A DNA stretch of 64,000 nt, taken from NCBI GenBank assembly GCA_018873245.2, contig JAEMBT020000004.1:10102652-10166651 (forward strand), given 5' to 3'. This DNA comes from Archegozetes longisetosus. Lineage: Eukaryota; Arthropoda; Arachnida; Sarcoptiformes; Trhypochthoniidae. A program made the translations under genes and the position numbers. Below the pieces are notes generated by a model. The model made no database searches. It was given only the letters and a program-made list of their open reading frames with translations, and had not been told where the DNA came from. Shown here in pieces: positions 11,409 through 22,019 of this stretch (its first letter is position 1; the number at the start of each line of letters is the position of its first letter).

Positions 11409-11710
11409 ATATTATTACAATTAATCTTTATTAGTTTTAATCGGATCCTCAATTTCATTAATTTCACACTATAACAATGTAAGCTAGTTATACTGCTGTT
11501 CAGAGAAGTACTAGTTGATCTTAGACAAGCTAATCTTATTGTATATAATGAAGATATAAAACTGATGGGAGATGAAATGATTTGGGAGCAGAGAATGAAG
11601 ACCTAAGAGGTAAGTTCGGAGAAGTTGATGAGAAGTGGTTAAGTGAATCTAAAAACAGAATAAAATTATCTTATGATAATGCTAAGAAGAATAAATATAT
11701 TTTATAAAGA
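11409..11710 (+). pseudogene. AT-rich ORF remnant after the Merlin insertion
   Basis: Short coding-like blocks are visible on the plus strand: FREVLVDLRQANLIVY, then GKFGEVDEKWLSES. A stop and frame change separate them. Composition matches the blocks at 8980-9290 and 14,862-17,040. It is probably debris of the interrupted AT-rich element. Confidence 0.25.
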
Positions 11711-13303
11711 ATGAAACGACAAACATAATAATTAAAAGCAATATAATCACCACTAAGATGCATATAATGCGTTGTATGCAGTAACAACTTATAGCCTTAT
11801 GCGCAGAAATCAGGAAATCGCGTTTAAAGAAGCACAACTTTCAAATACATTTAAATCACTTATTTACAATAATTTACTCGATTTCTTAATATTTTTCTCA
11901 TGTTTTTCTGCATAAGATTGGATGTGATGTACGTTTTTTCTAATTTTCTTTAGAATTTACATCAATTCATTATTAATCACGTCTATAGACGTCTGTCTAT
12001 TTATAACACAATTAGTGATGTTTTTCAATTTATTTTTCAATAAATCACACATTTTAAGACTTTAAAAATCAAAACTAATAAACGTTAACAAAAAAAATAA
12101 AGTTTTATTTCAAAAGTTTGTAAACAATCGACTCACATTTAACCTAGTATTGCATAAATAATTGAAATATGCACTCATATGACGCATAAGTGCAAAATTA
12201 GTCTTAGTTGTAATGCTTTTCTATAGGAATTAGAGACAACTTCTTTGCCGATATAATCATATTTTCCTCATTGGAACAAATTTTGAAAATTTGTCTGAAT
12301 GTAAAGTAAGACCTAAACATTGATTTAGTGCAATAATCTGAAAAACCTTATATCTCCACACAAGTCGTTACTGAATCCAATGCATCATATTATATCTTTG
12401 AAAAAATTACAACGTTCTATCCATTTACTTACACCTATTGTATAATTATTTAATAATTTTAGTTTTTATCTGCATTTATATCCTCAATTATTTTATCTTA
12501 TCTGCAAGTTTTACAGCTGAAATAAAGGAAAGATATTATTTCTTAACTTGTATGTTATATTAAAATTCTTTTTCGACAAAATTTGTTTACAGTTCTACTA
12601 ATTTTATCTGCTATAAACTATTTATCTTACAAAGTAATATTCTATAATTGTGTGAGTAGAATATGGTCCAGATAGGATGCAACACCACTTTTGTTCACTC
12701 CTCTAAAAAATTCAGGACGGAACAATGCTTTGCACCGACCTCTAAAACATGCAAAAAATTGGAAAAATTACTACATAAAATTAAGTTAATATAGTTTTAT
12801 TTCCCCGCCACCAATTATAGAATATAAATCATCAATTAAATACCAAATATTAAAATTAATTATTCACCACCAATTAAACAATAAAACAATGCTCTCAGAC
12901 TTGACGCCTACTTTTCTCTTGCATTCCCCTCTCAATGCCTCGAAATAACACAAATTATGGCTATTTTAATAGTGAAAATATTCACCCAAAAGAAAAATAA
13001 CTATGATATGTGCACACACAGAGAAATATAAATAAACTCTTGATGATTCACTCGCTTGAACAGCTCTGTCCTTAGCTCTTAATTGCGAGTTAATTACGAC
13101 TTCTAATAAGTATCATTAGATAGTGGTCGATTAGAATGATATTGGTATCGTTTGAAACCTCTTCCGGAATACTTCCAATCTCCACCGATTTCATCCATAT
13201 CATCATCAGTTGATTGGTGATCGGCTTAATCACAATTAAATTATAAATTTCATAAATGTAAAAAATTTAATTCCAAAAATTAGTTATAATTAGTGGTTAG
13301 TAA
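11711..13303. other. Gene-free AT-rich sequence
   Basis: No supported coding or RNA gene. Low-level inverted similarity exists between about 11,730-11,810 and 12,165-12,225 (CTAAG...ATGC...TTATGCG), too weak to define an element. Confidence 0.3.
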
Positions 13304-14820
13304 TTAATCTGTAAAGTCAAAATCATCATCAGAAACAGAATTAGTATCATCATATAAGGCTTGAGAAGTTATATTCAGAAGTTCGGGTGGTAGATTAAAG
13401 TCAGTAGCTGTAATCTGAAGAGTTTTGGTGATGGATTTAATTGATAAGAGTTGATCAAGTGTTCGGACCTGAAGACTATTACGAAGTTTTGTACGATTGA
13501 TGGTGACCTAACTGAATATTCTTTCGACAGCTGCGGTTGAATGTGATAATGTTATAAGATTCTTGGTGAATGAAAACAAATGACAAAATCGCAGAGTTGA
13601 ATCATCTTCAGTCAATTCTGTTAAATGACACCAAAATTGATCGATCGGAAGTGCATTTAAATAGCGGAGGTCGTGTGAAAAGCCAAGAAGATACCATTCC
13701 TGTTCAATAGCATCTTCAAATATTCCTCAATTGCTAAGTCGTGGAAGAAGTTTGAAGCGACGAAAGAAATGTATCCGGCTTGATGACCGTGGAGGAGCAG
13801 TTGAAAGTGTCAACGCGATCTTCGGGTTTAGATTCTTCAGCTCGTTTAGGAAAAGATCGTCAACTGAACAGAGAGCCTGGATCTGCTTCGCGGCCTCAAT
13901 GTAAAATTCGCGTATGAATTGGTGAAATTTTAAGCGAGCTTCATTGTCTCGTAAGTTGTCCAGAAGTTGGCGTGAACTGTGTGGAACAAAGATATCGTTA
14001 AGTGGCTTATTTTGGCGATGTGCAGAACGATTGGCTCGACCAATAAGATAAATTATATCTGAATGTGCTGTAATGTATTCTTCAGTTAAGAAATAACTGG
14101 CAAACATCAGAAACACGGAATCAATTCTGGATTGCAGCTGAGGAAGAAGTATGGCACCGGACTGGAAAAAGAGGTTAAGACGCTCAAAGTGTGGAAGTAT
14201 AGCCGATAAAAAAGATAAGTAAAGTTTGATATTAGCGTATCCGAAGTACATCTTTAGCCGATCAACTGTCTTCTCACGCTCTTCATCTCTATCAATGGTT
14301 CTAAATGGAATGGATTCAAAATAAGTCTGGAGAGCTGGGAACTGATGGAGAACTCTCTCGACAGCCGGTAAGTAGGACAACCAACGGGTCTTTGCAACTC
14401 TAAGGATTCGATGCTTTGGAAGTCCGTGCTCTAATTGTTGGTCAGCAGATTCAATACAACGCTTCGAAGAATGGCTAAAATAAGTATTCGAGTCTCTTAA
14501 AAATTCTTCAGGTGTGGATGGCAGCTTTTTGCAAGCATAAGAAGCACATAGATGGACCGTATGGCAGATACACTTCATGAAAAGATACCTGGGATTCTTG
14601 AAGCGAATCGAGATTGAACCGAAGAATACTGGCTACTTATCACATTTGCACCATCCGACGCCAATCCAGTTATTTTTCAAGCGGAATGTTGTCAGCTTCC
14701 AGTTTATTGAAGATTGTTTCTGCGATTGAATTGGCATCTTCGCTGGTCAGTTCAATTAAGGCGTAAAAGATAGTGGCCAATAGTAATCTAAATATGCCGG
14801 TTCTGGCCCGTCTCCTTTTA
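13304..14820 (-). pseudogene. hAT-superfamily transposase, frameshifted
   Basis: The minus strand from 14,820 encodes an acidic helical block, then SDGANV in another frame, then CICHTVHLCASYACKKLP from 14,572. It continues with TRWLSYLPAVERVLHQ and ends with a dimerisation block near 13,480-13,540 (SHSTAAVERIFS, stop, VTINRTKLRNSL). The order matches hAT transposases of the DUF4371/ZMYM-like kind. Frame breaks occur near 14,675, 14,580 and 13,727 and a TAG lies inside the dimerisation region, so it is inactive as read. Terminal repeats were not found. It sits between virus-like remnants, consistent with nested insertion. Confidence 0.7.
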
Positions 14821-14861
14821 CTCTCAGCTCCTATTTCAGATATACTGAGAAATCAGGAAAA

Positions 14862-17040
14862 TTGTATAGTTTAGTGCTACTATACATCAAAAATATGATA
14901 AAACTAAGGAATATTCGTTGTAATGTATGTAATGTAAGTATATTACAGATAAACTTTAGGAGACAACATTTAAATAATTTAGAGAACTATGAAGAGAATA
15001 TTATGGATAGAGAAATAGAGGAGCCTAATCTCCAACAACCACTATTACCAGTAAAGTATGAAAGAGAGAAGGAAAGTAAGTATCGAAGATTATTGAAAGA
15101 GTTAGTGAGTTTGATGACTTAGAGAAAAACTATGAAGACATATCTCCAGATATTGTTCAGAAAGAATTGAAAAAAGTTTTCACAAACATTAAAACAAATA
15201 AGAGAAATTTTAGCACAATTGTTCTCGAATCAGATGATTATACAGTCATAAAATTAGAGGAGGCTATGGAAGGATGCCTTCTAACATTAAAAGTAGAACC
15301 AAAAAGAGAAATAAATAATTTAGATATACTCTTAAATGAATTACCTGAATTATTATATGACATTTTTGAAAAAAATTGATGCAAAAGAAAGGAATAAAAC
15401 TACAAGTATATTTGTTGGGGTCATTTTATCACATACAAAAAAACGAAGTAGATGATAAAAGTATCATTTCTAAAAATCAAGTTATTTTGAATAAATTTCA
15501 AATAAAGGAGATACTTGAATCATTGCTTAGTCAAATTAAAAATAAAATAGATTTATGGGACATAAACGAAGCATATTGGAGGCTCCAAAAAGTTTTATTT
15601 ATTGATTTCAAATTGAGAAAATATAAACCATTAAGAGGTTTATCTTACATTGTTACTCCAAAAGAAATATCAACAACAAATCAGTTATTAATATCAAAAA
15701 TGAAGATAAAAAATGTTTCAAATATTGTTTACTGTATGGATTATATAAAGGTAGGATAAAGAAAAACCCACAAGAAATGTATCATTACAGAAACTGAAAA
15801 ACGAATTTCCTGACAGATTGAACTTCAATGGAATTCAATTTCCAGTTAAAGTAGAAGATATTAGAAAGTTTTGCGAACAAAATAATGATATAAGTATCAA
15901 CGTTTATCTATATGAAAAAGGACAAACTATTCCTTATGAAACATGTTTTTTAAAGATAAAAGAGAAAACCATATCAATTTACTTTTATTTGATGAAAATG
16001 AAAAGTATCATTATGTTTATATAAAAAGTTTATATAGATTATTATCAAGCCAACTAAACAATAGAGAACATAAGAAACTTTTCTGTGATAGATGTTTAAA
16101 GTTTACCAATACGGAAGAAAAGTTAGTAAAACATCGAGAGTTCTGTGATTATTATTTAGAACATGAAAAAGCTATACCAGTTTTGCCTGAAAAAGGTAAA
16201 AATATTCTAAAGTTTAAAAATCATAAAAACAAAATAGAAGTACCACTAATTTATTATACTGATTTTGAATCTGTTATAAAAAAAGTTACCTGATGAGAAA
16301 TTAAAATCAAAACATGAAATGTGTCCATATTCATTTTTCGCATTAGGTCAGAATGAATTCTATAAGAACTCTGAAACATACACTGGTAAATCTCCTAACG
16401 ATACTATTAATCATTACATTGATTCATTAAAAAGTGAAGCCATCAAATTAGATAAGGAATTGAAAGATAGATTTAAAAAGTTAAAAAACCTCTATTAACT
16501 AAAGATGAATATGAAAAATTTAAACAAGCAAAAAATTGTCACTTATGTAGAAAACCTTTTAGATTAGTAGATCAAAAGAAAGATTTAGGTAATGGAAAGT
16601 TTAATATTATTCCTAAAGATATCATAGTTAGAGATCATTGTCATATAACAGGAAAATTTAGAGGAGCTGCACACCAAATATGTAACTTAAAAGCTAGAAC
16701 ATCTTTGGATATTAAAGTAATATTTCATAATGGATCAAACTATGATTTCAAATTCATTGTTAGAAAGTTGTATAAAATATGTAACGAAATAAAAGCTATT
16801 CCTTTCACTGATGAAAGATTTCTTACATTCAGTACACAGATTCCAAATACTCATATAATGTTCACATTTTTAGATAGTTACCGATTTTTAAAAGCTCTTT
16901 AGATAAGTTAACTGAAAATTTATTGAAAAAAGTAGGATTAAATAACTTCAAATATACTAAAAAGTTCTTTGAAGAAAATCACCCTAATATAACTGATAGC
17001 CAGTTTGATTATATCATTAAAAAGGTATTAATTATTTGAT
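14862..17040 (+). pseudogene. N-terminal part of a Polinton/adintovirus-type family-B DNA polymerase, broken
   Basis: Successive frames carry a short C-x2-C...H segment (14,900-14,960), lysine-rich N-terminal polymerase-associated sequence, and a C2H2-like finger (FCDRC...H...C, 16,082-16,150). A recombination-endonuclease-VII-like module follows, with CHLC at 16,540 and DHCH...CNL to 16,690. Next is an exonuclease-type FHN...YDF motif at 16,725-16,750. This order fits protein-primed family-B polymerases of Polintons, adintoviruses and related elements. At least five frame changes are present. The palm motifs (SLYP and DTD types) are absent: the frame ends at about 17,038. It is therefore a truncated, inactive endogenous copy. 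Capsid genes, integrase and protease were not recognised nearby. Confidence 0.6.
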
Positions 17041-17193
17041 AATAAATAAACGATCGTTTAAAAATTGATAGATTTTTTATATCGTTTAACGGTATCGTTT
17101 AACAACTGATATAAAAGTCGTTTAAGTTTCTTCTGTATTTTCCATTGTGTTTATTTGATGATAAATCAACTGTTACAAAACTATAAGGTTTTT

Positions 17194-17605
17194 CCCAAAG
17201 ATATATCAATTGGGCGGTTAGACACTCCCGTCAAGAGTTGTCCAGAAGTGGTTAAGTTCGGGTTGGAAGTGGTCAGGTTTGATATCAAAATTTGTAGCTT
17301 AGCGAACTGAATCAAATGATTATCTCACTTGGGGTTGGGATTGGGAACCGCTTTAGACCCATTAGCCCGGATTCACCCTCTAACCCAACCTAGTTTAACC
17401 TAGGTTCCCATTGAAATCAATGTAAAATTCAAAGTTTTTTCTCCATAGACTTCATTGTAATTTTACATTTTTGATTGTCCGTAACTCCAGAAGTACTAAT
17501 TTCCGACATTCGGGACCATCAGAAATGAATTCTACGGTCCCAAAACCCTCTAGTAGACGCTATCTCATGACGATCCTGAAGTGGGCCTATTCTATAGTAT
17601 ATCTG
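17194..17605 (-). repeat. Third copy (C) of the 7.7 kb repeat, inverted to copy A
   Basis: Read on the minus strand this matches copy A (7741-8250): an outer TATACTATAG-like end, CAGGATCGTCAT, GTCGGAAATTAGTACTT, GGGTGAATCC, GACCACTTCCAACCCGAAC and ACGGGAGTG occur in the same order. With copy A it brackets 9.9 kb that includes the polymerase fragments and the Merlin and hAT copies. Confidence 0.65.
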
Positions 17606-18090
17606 CTACAAATAATTTTGCAAAGCAACTGAATTTTAATATAATATGAATATTTTTCTAAAGTATATTAGTTACTCTGTGATAACGAATTTGTTCAATA
17701 TAAAAATTTCTGAATTGATTTTGAAAATACTGGCACAGAACAGTTTATCGTGAGGGTTGAAAAATTAATTAGAAAATAGTTATTTTTATGGTTTCAGTCT
17801 TCCATTAGTAGAAACAGTAGAATGGTAATTGATTCATTTTATATAGAAATTTTTAAAAATTTGAAAACCAACGGAGAATTTCTAGATTTAAATCTGGCAA
17901 TCCATTCCCTTGCACCTCGTTTAATTACATTATAAAATGAAATACTTAAAAAAATTCTCAAAAATTATTTTATTTTAGTTATCGGTATTATTAAATGGAT
18001 CACAACGCATTGAGTTTAAGGAGACCAATATTTTTGAGCCCTGCTGATTTTAGTATCATTGAATAGATCTTACTTTGCTGAGTTCAAATA

Positions 18091-18262
18091 CAGTCTGACT
18101 CGCTTATAGACAACTGGTCGGTGCGTAAAACATAAGTTACCTATAACTGTGTTTGCCTATATCCCAGCTCTAACATATGATTGGATTAGTTGATACCGAA
18201 TAAATCACTTGCTAACAACCGGGGTTGCCTATAACCGAGTTGCCAATAGCCGGATCAGACTA
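18091..18262. mobile_element. Short MITE with pogo/Tigger-like ends
   Basis: CAGTCTGACTCGCTTATAGA at 18091 faces TCCGG...TCAGACTA ending at 18262. The interior has repeated CCTATAAC / GCCTATA words and both sides are flanked by TA. Size is about 172 bp with no coding capacity. The ends resemble those of pogo-type elements; the match is imperfect. Confidence 0.45.
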
Positions 18263-18992
18263 TATTATATGTATATATATAACTCATAGTCTATCTCATT
18301 CCGTTTCCGAGTTATAAGCTCCAAAAGGTTCGGAACGGCAATTAACAATTTATACCTATTAAAGTCAAAACCCTTTTAATATTCATATATTTAGAAAAGT
18401 CTACTAAAGCCGAATTAGATCCATATCATGGAGGAAGCCTCTACAGAGTTATAGGAAGGCAACTAGGTCAAAAAATATAAGACATGCTTAGAGCGATGGC
18501 TATCAAACCAAATGATCTAGAACCCGAAGTTGGGCACCAATATACTCAGTTCAACAAGGTGGATACATCAATAGTCCACTTGACACTGTTATGCAAATCC
18601 AAAAACCACCACGTTTGAAATCTAGAAGTGTTCCCAGTAACGTTTAAAAAGGGAACGGGCGGGGTCAACACCACTCTAGGCGTCTGCTTTTTAACATAAC
18701 GCAATTTTTCCCTCAACTCGAAAACTATTGACTTTAGTAAAACGTCCCTAGAGACTTTTGTTTTCAGCGTCAAAAGACCTTTCAAATGATATGTCACTTA
18801 CCAAAATCGGACGGGGCTCAGTGGTCCATAGGAAAATATTGGTCTCCTTTATCATGGATTATTATTCCGAATAACCAAATGAAGTAATATTAAAATGATA
18901 TCAAGTAATGTTAATTTTTTTCATAAAAGTAGTTGAATTGAATTTATTTCTTATACTATATTCATATTTTGAGATAATTATTGAGTACATAA
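18263..18992. other. Transposon-derived intergenic sequence
   Basis: No gene supported. Contains CATTCCGTTTCCGAGTTAT near 18,299, similar to the sequence before copy A, and a GC-richer patch at 18,600-18,830 without a stable frame. Probably old repeat debris. Confidence 0.3.
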
Positions 18993-19042
18993 GTAGTATA
19001 GAAAATGGGAAAGCAGATTTTCCTTCCCATTTTCTATACTAC
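18993..19042. repeat. Perfect 19 bp hairpin downstream of the NB-ARC gene
   Basis: GTAGTATAGAAAATGGGAA (18993-19011) is followed after 12 nt by its exact reverse complement (19024-19042). It lies about 255 bp beyond the stop codon of the NB-ARC/TPR gene. No T-tract follows on the minus strand, so it is not a classical intrinsic terminator. Confidence 0.7.
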
Positions 19043-19298
19043 CAACTATAAGCCTTGGCAACTCATACATCATTTAAGCACCTTTCAGCATGAAATGTGC
19101 CCAAATGCATTAATTTATATAAACAAGCGATATTTTTGATAGACAGACTGAGTAGATTTATTTTTTATTCAACAACAAAGAGACTATGCTTATAAAGTTT
19201 GATTAGATTTTATGTTCAATCTACAATTTGAACAAAATTGCCTTTAATAGTCTTTTTTAAAACTACATTTAGATCAAATACGGGTTTTATTGTGCCTA

Positions 19299-22019
19299 CT
19301 ACTCATTGCTTGCTCCCCGTGTATCCCCTAAAACTCCCTCCACTTCATCAAAGTTCGGTAAGCTAGCTGCCACTTTTCCATCGCTAAGATCTAAGTAGCA
19401 CTCATTGATTGTCAACGCTCGTTTCTGTAATTCATGCTTTTTCTGAATATCCCCTAAAACCCCGTGTGTATTGCCAAGATTAATTAAGGTATTCGCCAAT
19501 TCTACATGGTTGGGACCATAATAGCGTTCTTTGATTGCCAACGCCCGTTCAAGTAACTCTTTGGCCTTCTGCGCATTCCTCAGCGCGCGATATGTATCAC
19601 CAAGGCTTGCTAAGGTAGTCGCCACTTCTACATGGTCAGGACCATAATATCGTTCTTTGATTGTCCATGCACGTTCTAGTAACTCGTTTGCTTTCTGAGC
19701 ATCCCCTAAAGCACTATATAATATGCCAAGGCTCGTTAAGGTAACCGCTACTTTTACATGATCAGGACCATAGTAGCGCTTGTTGATTATCAACGCTCGT
19801 TCTAGTAACTCGTTTGCTTTCTGTGTATCCTGTAAGGCAGTATACGCATCTCCAAGGTTCGTCAAGGTAGTCGCTACCTCTGCATGATCGCGACCATAGT
19901 ACTTTTCTTTGATTGTTAACGCCCGTTCTAGCAATTCTCGTTTTTTCTGAGTCTCTCCTAAATCCCCATATGCATTGCCAAGGTTCGTTAAGGTAACCGA
20001 CACTTCTACATTGTCGAAACCATAATAGTGTTCTTTGATCGTCAGCGCCCGTTCAAGTAACTCCTTTGCCTTCTGCGCATTCCCTAGCACGCGATAAGCT
20101 TTACCAAGGTTCGTTAAGGTTATCGCCACCTCTACATGGTCGGGACCATAGTAGTGTTCCTTAATTCTCAATGCTCTTTCTTGCATTTCTTTTGCCTTCT
20201 GCTCATCCCCTATAGCACTATACGCTTCGCCAAGGTTCGTTAAGGTAATCGCCACTTCTATATGGTCGGGACCATAATAGAGTTCATTGGTTGCTAACGC
20301 ACGTTCGTATAATTCTCGTTTTTTCTGCGCATCCCCTAAAGCCCCATATGCAAAACCAAGATTCATTAAGGTAATCGACACTTCTATATGGTCGTTACCA
20401 TAGTTACGCTCTTTAATAGTCAACGCCCGTTCCAGCAACTCTTTTGCCTTCTGCGCATTTCCTAAAGCATTATACGCATCACCAAGGTTCGTTAAGATAA
20501 TTGCTACTTCCATATGGTCAGGACCATAGTGGCGTTCTTTGATTGCCAACACCCGCTCCCAAAACTTTGACTCTTTCTGTGCATCCCCTAAATTCCAATA
20601 CCCTACTGCTATCGATGATAAAATACTTTCCAGATAATTATTTTCTATCTCTTTTACTAATTCAGGAGACGCTTCTTGTTGCCAAATTTCTAGGCATGGT
20701 AAGAACGCTTCTAAATGCGGTAATAAATGCCGTCTTTTATAATGAGCTGTAGCAGTTTCGTTTTCACCTTCTCTACTAAGATAAGGGAAATTATTTTTCA
20801 ATAGCTGAAAGGTAGCACGAAGGTTCTTCTCCTTCTCCGTAGCTCCCCATTTGAGCCGAATAACTTCCTGAACCAAGTTGTGGATTGATGAGCTCTTGTT
20901 TTGTTCATTAATTGCTAGCATCGAATAGCTATATAAGGTTCCCAGGGCCTCTTTAAAAATTTCAGATTCTGGATTGTTCTCTGGAGTTTTAGCAAACTCA
21001 CTAAATAAAAAGTGAGGAATTCCATTACTCGCTAAACAAGCGCAAACATTTAACCAGTTGGCAGCAAGTAAAGAATCTCTATGGATCTCATCCATAGTAA
21101 TGTCCCAAGTGATATAAACAGAAGTAAATTGCGCTTCTTCATCCGAATTTCGTAATAATTGATCAGACTTTAACCATTTTTTTACGGACAGGATATATTC
21201 TTTCTTTAGTCTGTACAGTTCCAGATATTCTAAAATACTTAGCTTATTCTTTTTGATATATGCACACGCTATGGCCAAAGCCAAAGGCAATCGGCCTAAT
21301 GCTTTAGCTAATGTATCTATTTGTATTCGATCACTCTCGGAAAGGAGGTTGTCCAATACTTTTCGGACATAAACTCTTGATTCTTCAATAGTAAATACAT
21401 CCACGTTAATGTTTTCTTGTGGCCAATCTGCTGCATAGCGAGAGGTGACTAATAATTTCCCTTCTTTTATTGGAAGTAATTCTCTGATAGCCTCATAATT
21501 AGGTGCGTTGTCGTAAACCAATAGCCAACCAGCACGCAAAGGATTTTCTAACCAGTGTTTAACATAACGGGCAAGTTCCTTAGTATCAATGCTTTCATTA
21601 TCACGAATAATATTCAGTTCCCGCCCGAGACTAATATAATCATTCTGCAACCGATCTTGATTTTCAGCATCAAACCATACAACTCCTTTATAATCTTTAT
21701 AATGCTGCCAGACAAATTCTAATGCCACTTGTGTCTTGCCAACCCCACCTAAACCATGAAAAGCTGTCAATATAACAGGGGCGTTCCTTTGACTATAATA
21801 ATCTATTTGTTTTAACAATTCACTTCGACCAATAAAGTTATTATTTTTGGGTGGAACCTTCCACAATTCAGGCAAGAGTTCAGCAGGTGGTGTTGGGATC
21901 ATTTGAAAAACCTTTACACCAGCTATATCGATTGTATTTCCTTCGACGAGGTGGCCCTCGCCGCTGACAGCAGTCACGTTAATAGTGTAACTATCCCCCT
22001 TTTCTAGAAATTTATCCAT
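19299..22019 (-). CDS. NB-ARC / tetratricopeptide-repeat protein, intronless
   Basis: A single 906-codon ORF. After ~60 residues comes a STAND NTPase: Walker A GLGGVGKTQVALE near residue 89, Walker B GWLLVYDNA near 164, LLVTSR near 188, GRLPLALA near 242, and SIHNLVQEV in the MHD position near 386. From about residue 475 some ten 42-residue TPRs of the kinesin-light-chain type run to the end (YGPDHVEVA, NLG.AY..LG.AQKAKELLERAL). STAND proteins of this build act as ligand-triggered switches, with TPRs as sensor or partner surface. The partner here is unknown. Similar genes occur in bacteria, including arthropod endosymbionts, and in some arthropod genomes. The lack of introns beside intron-bearing neighbours and a base composition less AT-rich than its surroundings suggest horizontal transfer, followed by maintenance: the frame is completely intact. 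Confidence 0.85.
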   Translation of the reverse strand: MDKFLEKGDSYTINVTAVSGEGHLVEGNTIDIAGVKVFQMIPTPPAELLPELWKVPPKNNNFIGRSELLKQIDYYSQRNAPVILTAFHGLGGVGKTQVALEFVWQHYKDYKGVVWFDAENQDRLQNDYISLGRELNIIRDNESIDTKELARYVKHWLENPLRAGWLLVYDNAPNYEAIRELLPIKEGKLLVTSRYAADWPQENINVDVFTIEESRVYVRKVLDNLLSESDRIQIDTLAKALGRLPLALAIACAYIKKNKLSILEYLELYRLKKEYILSVKKWLKSDQLLRNSDEEAQFTSVYITWDITMDEIHRDSLLAANWLNVCACLASNGIPHFLFSEFAKTPENNPESEIFKEALGTLYSYSMLAINEQNKSSSIHNLVQEVIRLKWGATEKEKNLRATFQLLKNNFPYLSREGENETATAHYKRRHLLPHLEAFLPCLEIWQQEASPELVKEIENNYLESILSSIAVGYWNLGDAQKESKFWERVLAIKERHYGPDHMEVAIILTNLGDAYNALGNAQKAKELLERALTIKERNYGNDHIEVSITLMNLGFAYGALGDAQKKRELYERALATNELYYGPDHIEVAITLTNLGEAYSAIGDEQKAKEMQERALRIKEHYYGPDHVEVAITLTNLGKAYRVLGNAQKAKELLERALTIKEHYYGFDNVEVSVTLTNLGNAYGDLGETQKKRELLERALTIKEKYYGRDHAEVATTLTNLGDAYTALQDTQKANELLERALIINKRYYGPDHVKVAVTLTSLGILYSALGDAQKANELLERAWTIKERYYGPDHVEVATTLASLGDTYRALRNAQKAKELLERALAIKERYYGPNHVELANTLINLGNTHGVLGDIQKKHELQKRALTINECYLDLSDGKVAASLPNFDEVEGVLGDTRGASNE

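Noticed and set aside
18546..18797. Minus-strand ORF in a GC-richer patch
   Set aside because: Sits in repeat-like sequence, no family features; probably repeat-derived chance frame.
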